Below, one piece after another: positions 1 to 6,286 of a stretch of DNA of 6,286 bases. This stretch comes from Bacillota bacterium (GTDB lineage Bacteria > Bacillota > Bacilli > Alicyclobacillales > Alicyclobacillaceae). Position 1 is the first letter of the stretch; each line of letters begins with the position of its first letter. The notes beneath the pieces are model-generated. The model was not told the DNA's origin. It did not search any database and saw only the letters and a program-made list of their open reading frames with translations. Made by a program: the position numbers and the translations under genes. The stretch covers positions 1 to 6,286 of the forward strand of contig JAKADF010000213.1 of NCBI GenBank assembly GCA_021820805.1, written 5' to 3'.

Positions 1-685
1 CCTGCTTGCAACCTATACAGACAAGTATATTGAACTTTTCACAGAACTCGCAGTTCGCTATAACGTTAATATTATAGGCGGATCTCATTTCGTTGAAGAA
101 GATGGAGATGTGTACAACGTTGCGTACCTGTTTCGGCGTGATGGCACGATTGAAACACAGAAAAAGGTTCACGCGACACCAAATGAACGTAAATGGTGGG
201 GCATTGCTGAAGGAAATGCAATTCACGTATTCGATACAGATTGCGGCAAGATTTGCATCCTGATTTGCTACGACATTGAATTTCCAGAACTTGCACGGAT
301 TGCAGTCGACAACGGAGCCAATATCATATTTGTTCCGTTTTGTACGGATGACCGTCAAGGATATCTTCGCGTTCGCTACTGCGCACAAGCTCGAGCAATT
401 GAGAATCAAGTCTATACCTGTATCGCGGGTACCGTCGGCAATTTAACTCACGTCGAGAATATGGATATTCAATATGCGCAGTCCGGAATATTCTCACCTG
501 CTGATTTTGGTTTTGCGCGAGATGGAATCGTTGGGGAATGTGATGCAAATGTCGATACTGTCGCTGTCGGCGACGTTGATCTAGAAACACTAAGACGGTC
601 TCGAAACTCTGGATCCGTCCGTCAATTGCGAGATCGGCGGCGCGACTTGTATCAAATCAAATTAAAAGACTTAAAAATTGATTAA
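1..685 (+). CDS. yhcX: Carbon-nitrogen hydrolase (nitrilase superfamily) C-terminal part, YhcX-like; 5' end outside window
   Basis: The frame is open from base 2 to a TAA at 683-685, giving 227 visible residues with no start in view; a GTG at 110 lies inside the domain and is not the start. Nitrilase-superfamily enzymes hydrolyse C-N bonds of amides or nitriles in the cytoplasm with a Glu-Lys-Cys triad. Counting from base 2, the catalytic Lys is probably K55 in [10 protein letters not shown]. The nucleophile is C89 in [14 protein letters not shown] (codon 266-268). The conserved RAIENQVY segment follows. The catalytic Glu should lie upstream of the window. [21 protein letters not shown] and [11 protein letters not shown], plus a basic C-terminus, resemble B. 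subtilis YhcX, where an N-terminal GNAT acetyltransferase domain is fused to this hydrolase. That fusion is inferred, because only the hydrolase half is visible. The substrate is unknown. A terminator hairpin starts 15 bases after the stop. The family call is firm; the symbol is by resemblance from memory. Confidence 0.88.
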   Translation, partial: LLATYTDKYIELFTELAVRYNVNIIGGSHFVEEDGDVYNVAYLFRRDGTIETQKKVHATPNERKWWGIAEGNAIHVFDTDCGKICILICYDIEFPELARIAVDNGANIIFVPFCTDDRQGYLRVRYCAQARAIENQVYTCIAGTVGNLTHVENMDIQYAQSGIFSPADFGFARDGIVGECDANVDTVAVGDVDLETLRRSRNSGSVRQLRDRRRDLYQIKLKDLKID

Positions 686-699
686 CTCAGAGATAGAAC

Positions 700-731
700 T
701 AGAACGGCCAATGCAACATTCGGCCGTTCTA
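700..731 (+). terminator. Hairpin terminator after the nitrilase gene
   Basis: A perfect 10-bp stem pairs TAGAACGGCC (700-709) with GGCCGTTCTA (722-731). A further 4 bp (AATG 710-713 with CATT 717-720) stack inside past one bulged C, leaving a CAA loop. The stem is strong, but the downstream tract (TGTAATTCAC) is a poor U-run, so termination may be incomplete or Rho-assisted. It separates the nitrilase gene from the tpl promoter. Confidence 0.6.
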
Positions 732-759
732 TGTAATTCACATAAAATATTACACTAAC

Positions 760-777
760 GCAGTAAAGCTTCTCTGC
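760..777. promoter_or_regulatory. Imperfect 18-bp palindrome upstream of the tpl promoter (possible operator)
   Basis: GCAGTAAAG (760-768) and CTTCTCTGC (769-777) form a gapless palindrome with 7 of 9 positions paired, centred on AAGCTT. The centre lies about 60 bases before the predicted tpl transcription start, a usual place for an activator site. No regulator is recognised; it does not match the TyrR box known from enteric tpl genes. Confidence 0.3.
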
Positions 778-791
778 TGTTATCCACATTC

Positions 792-2262
<1,471 letters not shown>

Positions 2263-2280
2263 ACGTCGACTTATCGTTTT

Positions 2281-2326
2281 AAAAAGGCCGCATACCATAC
2301 CTTGATTAGAATCATGCGGCCTTTTT
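2281..2326. terminator. Bidirectional terminator between tpl and the TSUP gene
   Basis: A perfect 13-bp stem pairs AAAAAGGCCGCAT (2281-2293) with its complement (2314-2326) around a 20-nt loop. The A-run on one side and T-run on the other give a U-tract in both directions. It lies 18 bases after the tpl stop and 5 bases after the end of the convergent TSUP gene, so it can serve both. Confidence 0.9.
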
Positions 2327-2331
2327 GCTTT

Positions 2332-3093
2332 TTACCGAATCAATGTCCATGCTTGGTCGCCAATCATTATCAGTGTTACCGTAAGGAAAATCGGGCGGAC
2401 AAATTTAGCACCTTTTTTAATAGCAAAGGAAGATCCAATAAGCGATCCGATTATCATTCCAGCTGCCATCCATAAACCATACTCAAAACGGATGAGGTGA
2501 AGCAGTAAAAAAGTCGCAAGCGAGCCAATATTACTCCCTAAATTTAATAGCTTTGCATTTCCAGAGGACTCAATAAAGTCAAATCCTAAAAATAAAAAAC
2601 AAATGATTAAAAATGAACCTGAACCAGGCCCAAAAAAGCCGTCATAAAATCCAAACAGGAGTGCCACAAGCAATGAGAACCGCATCATTTTCTTTGTCAG
2701 CCCGCGAAAAGTCGATTTTGTTCCCATGTTTCTTTTAAATATTGTGTAGATAGCTACCAAAATCAGCATGATAATGACGAGCGGACGCAAAAATGAAGAT
2801 GGCACCTGGCGAACTGTAATGGCACCGAGGATAGAACCAGCCACGGCAAGAGGAAATAAAATTTTTGTAAATGCAAGGCTGATTTTCCCTGATCGGAAGT
2901 AATTAGCCGTGCTCGTCACTGTTCCAAAAATAGCAGCTAGTTTATTCGTACCGATAGCAAGTGTCGGAGGCAGCCCAGCTATCATGAGTGCCGGCACTGA
3001 TATTAATCCTCCCCCGCCGACGACTGAATCAATAAATGCGGCTAAAAAACCGGACAGAAGCAGAAATAAAATAATATCTAGATGCAAGTGCAC
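2332..3093 (-). CDS. TSUP (TauE/SafE, DUF81) family membrane transporter, YfcA-like
   Basis: This 253-residue, very hydrophobic protein is predicted to span the membrane about 7-8 times. Family signatures are GFLAAFIDSVVGGGGL (residues 15-30), PALMIAGLPP-xxx-IGTNK (34-51), and the second-half repeat GFYDGFFGPGSGSF (148-161) followed by NAKLLNLGSNIG (179-190). The two halves look related, as is usual in the family. TSUP proteins move sulfite, sulfoacetate or other small organic or sulfur anions, mostly outward; the substrate here cannot be read. The closest recognised relative is E. coli YfcA. The GTG at 3093 is chosen because AGGAGG lies 9 bases upstream and the hydrophobic segment then starts at once. 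An upstream in-frame extension of 28 codons lacks a ribosome binding site and would cross the likely promoter. The gene is isolated from clpE by a terminator and converges on tpl, so no functional link to either is implied. Confidence 0.9.
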   Translation of the reverse strand: MHLHLDIILFLLLSGFLAAFIDSVVGGGGLISVPALMIAGLPPTLAIGTNKLAAIFGTVTSTANYFRSGKISLAFTKILFPLAVAGSILGAITVRQVPSSFLRPLVIIMLILVAIYTIFKRNMGTKSTFRGLTKKMMRFSLLVALLFGFYDGFFGPGSGSFLIICFLFLGFDFIESSGNAKLLNLGSNIGSLATFLLLHLIRFEYGLWMAAGMIIGSLIGSSFAIKKGAKFVRPIFLTVTLIMIGDQAWTLIR

Positions 3094-3102
3094 AAATATT
3101 GT

Positions 3103-3108
3103 CCTCCT
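3103..3108 (-). promoter_or_regulatory. Ribosome binding site that fixes the GTG start of the TSUP gene
   Basis: AGGAGG (minus strand) lies 9 bases before GTG at 3093. It rules out the longer reading that begins at 3177, inside the clpE terminator. Confidence 0.8.
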
Positions 3109-3119
3109 AAAAGCACATA

Positions 3120-3128
3120 CATATATCA
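3120..3128 (-). promoter_or_regulatory. Possible extended -10 promoter of the TSUP gene
   Basis: On the minus strand TGATATATG contains a TGn extension plus TATATG (4/6 to the -10 consensus). No good -35 box stands at 17 bases (TTTAAT, 3/6). The start would fall near 3113, giving a leader of about 20 nt that includes the ribosome binding site. A promoter is expected here because the clpE terminator lies just upstream; the exact boxes are uncertain. Confidence 0.35.
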
Positions 3129-3157
3129 ATCTATTCTTTTCAATTAAACAATAGATT
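3128..3157. repeat. Inverted repeat over the TSUP promoter (candidate operator)
   Basis: AATCTATT (3128-3135) and AATAGATT (3150-3157) are perfect 8-bp inverted copies with a 14-base spacer; half-site centres are 22 bases apart, about two helical turns. The repeat abuts the putative -10 and covers the -35 region, a position suited to a dimeric repressor. It has no U-tract of its own and is not a terminator. No matching regulator is recognised. Confidence 0.4.
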
Positions 3158-3160
3158 CTC

Positions 3161-3195
3161 AAAAAAAACACCACCAAAGCCGAAGCCCGGTGGTG
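3161..3195 (-). terminator. Rho-independent terminator of clpE
   Basis: On the minus strand CACCACC pairs with GGTGGTG (3169-3175 with 3189-3195). Inside, GGGC and GCUU can close a UUCG tetraloop using G-U pairs and one bulge. Eight uridines follow at once (A-run 3161-3168 on the plus strand). It starts 19 bases after the clpE stop and should insulate the downstream TSUP gene. Confidence 0.9.
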
Positions 3196-3214
3196 ATAAA
3201 AACTTTTTGATTGG

Positions 3215-5425
3215 TTAGTTTGCAGATACTACAAAAGAATCATCTTTTACGTCAACTTGAAAACCTAAAACATCAAGACTATCAAGCAGCATATCGGCGA
3301 TTCTATCTTCAATTTGGTCTTGAAGTACGCGCCGCAATGGACGGGCGCCAAATGCTGCATTATACCCCATGTGTGCGAGTTTCTTCTTGGCACTGTCTGT
3401 CACACTCAGTTCAATTCTCCGTTCATTCAAGCCTTCTTTCAGCTCTTGCAACATGATGTCAACAATTTGCACCAGGTCATTTTCATTCAGCGAATTGAAC
3501 TCAATAATCGCATCAAATCGGTTGAGAAACTCTAGTTTGAAAAACATGCCAAGTGAACTCAAATGATTCTGTGCCTGACTTTGCAGAGCATCAACTCCGA
3601 ATCCGACTGTAGCCTTGCGATCCATAACACCCGCATTACTTGTCATGATGATTACCGTATCTTTAAAACTGACTGTTCGTCCCTGACTGTCAGTTAGACG
3701 CCCGTCTTCCATGAGTTGCAGGAACATATGCTGGACATCCGGATGCGCCTTCTCAATCTCGTCCAGCAGAATCAAGCTGTACGGGTTGCGGCGAACCTTT
3801 TCAGTCAATTGCCCCGCCTCATCATAACCAACATATCCCGGAGGTGAGCCAATGAGTTTTGATACCGCATGTTTTTCCATGTACTCACTCATATCTAGCC
3901 TTATCATGGAATCCTTCGTCCCAAACAGCTCTTCTGCAAGACATTTTGCAAGCTCAGTTTTTCCAACGCCTGTTGGTCCAACAAAGAGGAACGATCCAAT
4001 CGGACGCTTACCCGTTTTCAGTCCTGCACGGCTTCTGCGAATCGCTTTCGCAACTTTCTTAACCGCTTCTTTTTGGCCAATCACTTTAGCAGACAACCGA
4101 TTTTCAAGTTCCTTTAATTTCACTTGCTCCGCTTCTAGCAACCTCGAAACCGGAATACCTGTCTTATCCTCAATAATGGCTTCAATATCAGCTACATCTA
4201 CTTTTGGCCGGTCGGATGCTTGGGACGAGTTCTTCGCTGCACCTGACTCCCGATTTAGCATTTCCCTTAGTTCAAGCTCTTTATCGCGAAGTTTTGCAGC
4301 GAGTTCGTAGTTTTCATTCTTTGTGGCGATTTCCTTCTCTTTCATTGCATCTTCCAAACTTGCCAATAAATCCGCACTATCACTTACTGACTCACGCAAA
4401 TTTACTTTGGATCCTGCTTCATCCAGAAGGTCGATTGCCTTATCAGGCAAGTACCTGTCCTGAATATATCTGTGAGACAAGGCCACACATGCAGTAATGA
4501 CATCGTCTGAATAAGAAACTTTGTGATAATCTTCGTATTTTGAACGAATTCCTTTCAAAATTTTCACGGCTTCATCCACACTTGGCTCATTCACCATTAC
4601 TGGCTGGAACCTGCGTTCAAGGGCAGCATCTTTCTCAATTACGCGGTATTCTTTCAAAGTTGTCGCTCCGATTACCTGCAAGTCCCCGCGTGCCAGAGCA
4701 GGTTTTAAAATGTTGCCTGCGTCCATCGAACCCTGTGCGGAACCTGCACCTACCAACAAATGAATTTCATCGATAAACAGAATAACATCTGGATGTTTCT
4801 CTAGTTCCGAAATCAACTGCTTCATTCTCTCTTCAAACTGACCGCGAATACCTGTATCTGCAACAAGGGATGCTACATCTAAAGCGTAAACCTGTTTGTC
4901 TTTTAATTTTGATGGTACTTTACCTTCATTAATTTTGAGGGCTAACCCTTCAGCAATTGCTGTTTTACCAACACCCGGTTCACCAATTAAAACAGGATTA
5001 TTTTTGTTACGGCGATTTAAGATTTCAATAACACGTGAAATTTCCTTGTCACGGCCAATCACCGAATCAATCTTTCCGTTCTTTGCAAGTTCGGAAAGGT
5101 TACGGCCAAACTGATTAAGAAACCCGCCATTGCCATTTCGGTTTCCGCCATGATAAGCATCTGTTTGAAAGCCTGAGAACTCTGCAGCATCTTCCCCAAT
5201 GGCATTCATGCCAAATCCCTTCAGAAATTCTTCTATTGAAGAGTTGCCAAAAGGAAATCCTCCAAATGGATGATTCCCTAATGGGGAAGCGCCGACTGGG
5301 GAATGCAACTGGCTTGCAATCTGTTTATAGCATTCTGTGCAAAGATGCAGTTCCTGTACATGATTGTTCATTTGCATTTGCATATTGATATTGGCTTGGT
5401 TTACTTTGCAATTGTCACAACGCAT
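3215..5425 (-). CDS. clpE: ATP-dependent Clp protease ATP-binding subunit ClpE
   Basis: A 736-residue Hsp100/AAA+ unfoldase that feeds damaged or regulatory proteins to ClpP. The N-terminal zinc finger that defines ClpE is seen as C3xxC6 and C29xxC32, followed by a Gly/Asn/Phe-rich linker to about residue 105 in place of the Clp-N repeats of ClpC. AAA-1 has Walker A GEPGVGKT (148-155) and Walker B ILFIDE (215-220). A UVR-type coiled segment lies at about 357-391 ([12 protein letters not shown]). AAA-2 has Walker A GPTGVGKT (483-490), pore loop [11 protein letters not shown] (526-536), Walker B LILLDE (551-556), a VGF tripeptide (607-609) in the ClpP-docking position, arginine-finger R636 in FLNRFD and sensor-2 GARPLRR (693-699). 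All key residues are present, so it should be active. The length is somewhat above the roughly 700 residues of B. subtilis ClpE, and I attribute the excess to the linker. AAGGAGG lies 9 bases before the ATG at 5425. It is preceded by CtsR operators and followed by a terminator, so it is probably monocistronic. Confidence 0.97.
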   Translation of the reverse strand: MRCDNCKVNQANINMQMQMNNHVQELHLCTECYKQIASQLHSPVGASPLGNHPFGGFPFGNSSIEEFLKGFGMNAIGEDAAEFSGFQTDAYHGGNRNGNGGFLNQFGRNLSELAKNGKIDSVIGRDKEISRVIEILNRRNKNNPVLIGEPGVGKTAIAEGLALKINEGKVPSKLKDKQVYALDVASLVADTGIRGQFEERMKQLISELEKHPDVILFIDEIHLLVGAGSAQGSMDAGNILKPALARGDLQVIGATTLKEYRVIEKDAALERRFQPVMVNEPSVDEAVKILKGIRSKYEDYHKVSYSDDVITACVALSHRYIQDRYLPDKAIDLLDEAGSKVNLRESVSDSADLLASLEDAMKEKEIATKNENYELAAKLRDKELELREMLNRESGAAKNSSQASDRPKVDVADIEAIIEDKTGIPVSRLLEAEQVKLKELENRLSAKVIGQKEAVKKVAKAIRRSRAGLKTGKRPIGSFLFVGPTGVGKTELAKCLAEELFGTKDSMIRLDMSEYMEKHAVSKLIGSPPGYVGYDEAGQLTEKVRRNPYSLILLDEIEKAHPDVQHMFLQLMEDGRLTDSQGRTVSFKDTVIIMTSNAGVMDRKATVGFGVDALQSQAQNHLSSLGMFFKLEFLNRFDAIIEFNSLNENDLVQIVDIMLQELKEGLNERRIELSVTDSAKKKLAHMGYNAAFGARPLRRVLQDQIEDRIADMLLDSLDVLGFQVDVKDDSFVVSAN

Positions 5426-5473
5426 TTTTTGTTTCCTCCTTCAATCTAGATAGAGATACTTTTAGAGTTTAAC

Positions 5474-5490
5474 TTTGATTAACTTTGACC
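5474..5490 (-). promoter_or_regulatory. CtsR-like operator in the clpE leader
   Basis: The minus strand reads GGTCAAA-GTT-AATCAAA: two CtsR heptads 10 bases apart, one exact and one with a single mismatch; the middle spacer base also differs from the usual A. It belongs to a 10-bp tandem repeat TTAACTTTGA (plus strand 5469-5488). It lies about 150 bases downstream of the predicted start, between promoter and gene, so it could act as a roadblock or serve an undetected second promoter. Confidence 0.55.
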
Positions 5491-5620
5491 TTTAAAACAT
5501 ACCAAGCTGGGATTATTAAACCATTCTCCAACACCGACATTTTCATCCGACCTTTCAATATAAAGATCTTTTGAAATCAGCACTTTATATAATCAGATAC
5601 AAGGGCCTAAGCAAATTAGG

Positions 5621-5643
5621 TTTGACTTTGACTTTCTTTGACT
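5621..5643 (-). promoter_or_regulatory. CtsR operator at the clpE transcription start
   Basis: The minus strand reads AGTCAAAGAAAGTCAAA (5643-5627), an exact match to the CtsR consensus RGTCAAANANRGTCAAA. A third heptad, AGTCAAA (5627-5621), overlaps it by one base. It begins directly after the -10 box and covers the predicted start, so bound CtsR should block initiation until heat or protein stress releases it. CtsR control of clpE is established in B. subtilis. Confidence 0.92.
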
Positions 5644-5672
5644 ATTATAACGCAGTATTTTACCTTTGACAA
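5644..5672 (-). promoter_or_regulatory. Sigma-A promoter of clpE
   Basis: On the minus strand TTGTCA (5672-5667, 5/6) and a perfect TATAAT (5649-5644) are separated by 17 bases. Transcription would start near 5637, giving a leader of about 210 nt. A weaker pair of CtsR-like heptads, GTTCAAA and TGTCAAA (5682-5665, spaced 11 rather than 10), spans the -35 box. Confidence 0.85.
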
Positions 5673-5686
5673 CACTTTGAACATAA

Positions 5687-5729
5687 GCGGTAAGCGGCAT
5701 AGCATATACAACCACTTGCCGTCAACCGC
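5687..5729 (-). other. Nested inverted repeat overlapping the stop of the SagB-like gene
   Basis: GCGGT (5687-5691) pairs with ACCGC (5725-5729) and, inside a 3x3 internal loop, CGGCA (5695-5699) pairs with TGCCG (5717-5721), leaving a 17-nt loop. It includes the stop codon at 5722-5724. The minus-strand sequence after it has no U-run, so it is at best a weak terminator. A 7-bp tandem copy, TAAGCGG x2 (5684-5697), overlaps its left arm. Confidence 0.3.
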
Positions 5730-6286
5730 CCACTTCTCCACTCAAACGACACCATTTCTGATAATACCCAACTGGAACTTGAATTAAACACGTATTCCCC
5801 GTTCCCTTTAAGTTGTAGACTTTATCACTTACTGCTTCATCATAACCTAGAAGCGCGTGACCGTTTACACCTAAAGCTGAAGCAGACAAAAGCATTCGCT
5901 GTAACAACATACCGACTTCCATTTGCTGTATCCGATAACCCCTATAACCCAGCAATGATTTAAGATGATTGTTATTCCCTACTACATGCATGCATAGCGG
6001 CACTTGAAATAGGTTCACATTTGGCATGGATAACCCTTGCTGAAGTTCCAAACGCTTATCCCCTGCACGAACAAGGCTAAGGGCATGAAACTTTGAATCA
6101 TACAAATAGGCACCATCTGCAATTCCTTCAACATCATGTACACACACAGCCAATGACAGACGATTTATTGGTTCATGCAAAGGTTTATCTATGTCATTTC
6201 GATAGGTGAAAGAGGCAGTTGTTTCATATAGAAGTGAAGCAAGTTGCTGTAAACTCATTTTTCCAAAAGAAAAATCGAGACCAGGC
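5722..6286 (-). CDS. SagB/ThcOx-type dehydrogenase (nitroreductase-like fold), C-terminal part; 5' end outside window
   Basis: The minus-strand frame is open from the right edge to a TGA at 5722-5724. An ATG at 6258 gives 178 residues, but it has no ribosome binding site and the frame continues upstream (PGLDFSFGK), so the true start is beyond 6286. From that Met, MSLQQLASLLYETTASFTYR (1-20), VEGIADGAYLYD (43-54), NVNLFQVPLCMHVVG (80-94), GYRGYRIQQMEVG (104-116) and NTCLIQVPVGYY in the tail fit SagB-type dehydrogenases. These FMN enzymes, in TOMM clusters, oxidise azoline rings to thiazoles or oxazoles on a ribosomal peptide. The RPSxG-type motif expected before VEGI is replaced by EPINRLSLAV, so this is probably the C-terminal domain of a two-domain protein. 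A stand-alone oxidoreductase outside any peptide cluster is also possible. The gene ends 297 bases before the clpE ATG, with no good terminator between. The family is fairly sure; the substrate is not. Confidence 0.75.
   Translation of the reverse strand, partial: PGLDFSFGKMSLQQLASLLYETTASFTYRNDIDKPLHEPINRLSLAVCVHDVEGIADGAYLYDSKFHALSLVRAGDKRLELQQGLSMPNVNLFQVPLCMHVVGNNNHLKSLLGYRGYRIQQMEVGMLLQRMLLSASALGVNGHALLGYDEAVSDKVYNLKGTGNTCLIQVPVGYYQKWCRLSGEVGG

Noticed and set aside
324..590. 88-codon minus-strand frame within the nitrilase gene
   Set aside because: It is antisense to conserved nitrilase codons; Arg/Gln/His-rich composition marks it as a shadow.
3094..3177. 28-codon N-terminal extension of the TSUP gene
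   Set aside because: It begins inside the clpE terminator, lacks a ribosome binding site and crosses the probable promoter and the AGGAGG of the GTG start.
3852..4310. 152-codon open frame on the plus strand inside clpE
   Set aside because: It is antisense to the AAA domains of clpE, has Ser/Phe-rich low-complexity composition typical of a shadow frame, and no ribosome binding site was recognised for it.
5570..5576. Single TTTGAAA as another CtsR heptad
   Set aside because: It has a mismatch and no partner heptad at the required spacing.
5593..5700. Small minus-strand frame (about 35 codons) from ATG 5700, considered as a peptide precursor for the SagB-like enzyme
   Set aside because: It runs through the clpE promoter and CtsR operator, has no good ribosome binding site, and lacks the Cys/Ser/Gly-rich core expected of a TOMM precursor.

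Overview
The window reads as chromosomal DNA of a low-to-medium-GC Gram-positive bacterium of the Bacillales. The evidence is strong AAGGAGG-type ribosome binding sites, a sigma-A-like promoter with a perfect CtsR operator in front of clpE, and a nitrilase-family gene resembling Bacillus yhcX. The species cannot be named from the sequence. No tRNA, rRNA, CRISPR array, insertion sequence or transposase was seen. There is no gene-free stretch longer than 300 bases; the longest is 5426-5721.

Layout, left to right. (1) 1-685, plus strand: the C-terminal 227 residues of a carbon-nitrogen hydrolase, probably the second half of a YhcX-like GNAT/nitrilase fusion, followed by a hairpin terminator. (2) 862-2262, plus strand: a complete tyrosine phenol-lyase gene (tpl) with its own promoter, a TTG start and a shared bidirectional terminator. 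(3) 2332-3093, minus strand: a TSUP (TauE/SafE, YfcA-like) membrane transporter with a GTG start and probably its own extended -10 promoter beneath an 8-bp inverted repeat. (4) 3215-5425, minus strand: a complete clpE, the zinc-finger Hsp100 unfoldase, with its own terminator. (5) 5426-5721: the clpE control region, with a sigma-A promoter, a perfect CtsR operator at the start point, a weaker CtsR-like site over the -35 box and a further one in a roughly 210-nt leader. (6) 5722-6286, minus strand: the C-terminal part of a SagB/ThcOx-type dehydrogenase that runs off the right edge.

Functionally these look like independent transcription units rather than one pathway. Tpl degrades L-tyrosine to phenol, pyruvate and ammonia. 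The TSUP protein probably exports a small sulfur or organic anion. ClpE works with ClpP in protein quality control and is under CtsR heat-shock control. The SagB-like fragment is the best lead to something unusual: enzymes of this type oxidise azolines to azoles in thiazole/oxazole-modified peptides, and any such cluster would lie beyond base 6286. No clearly novel system is contained within the window itself.
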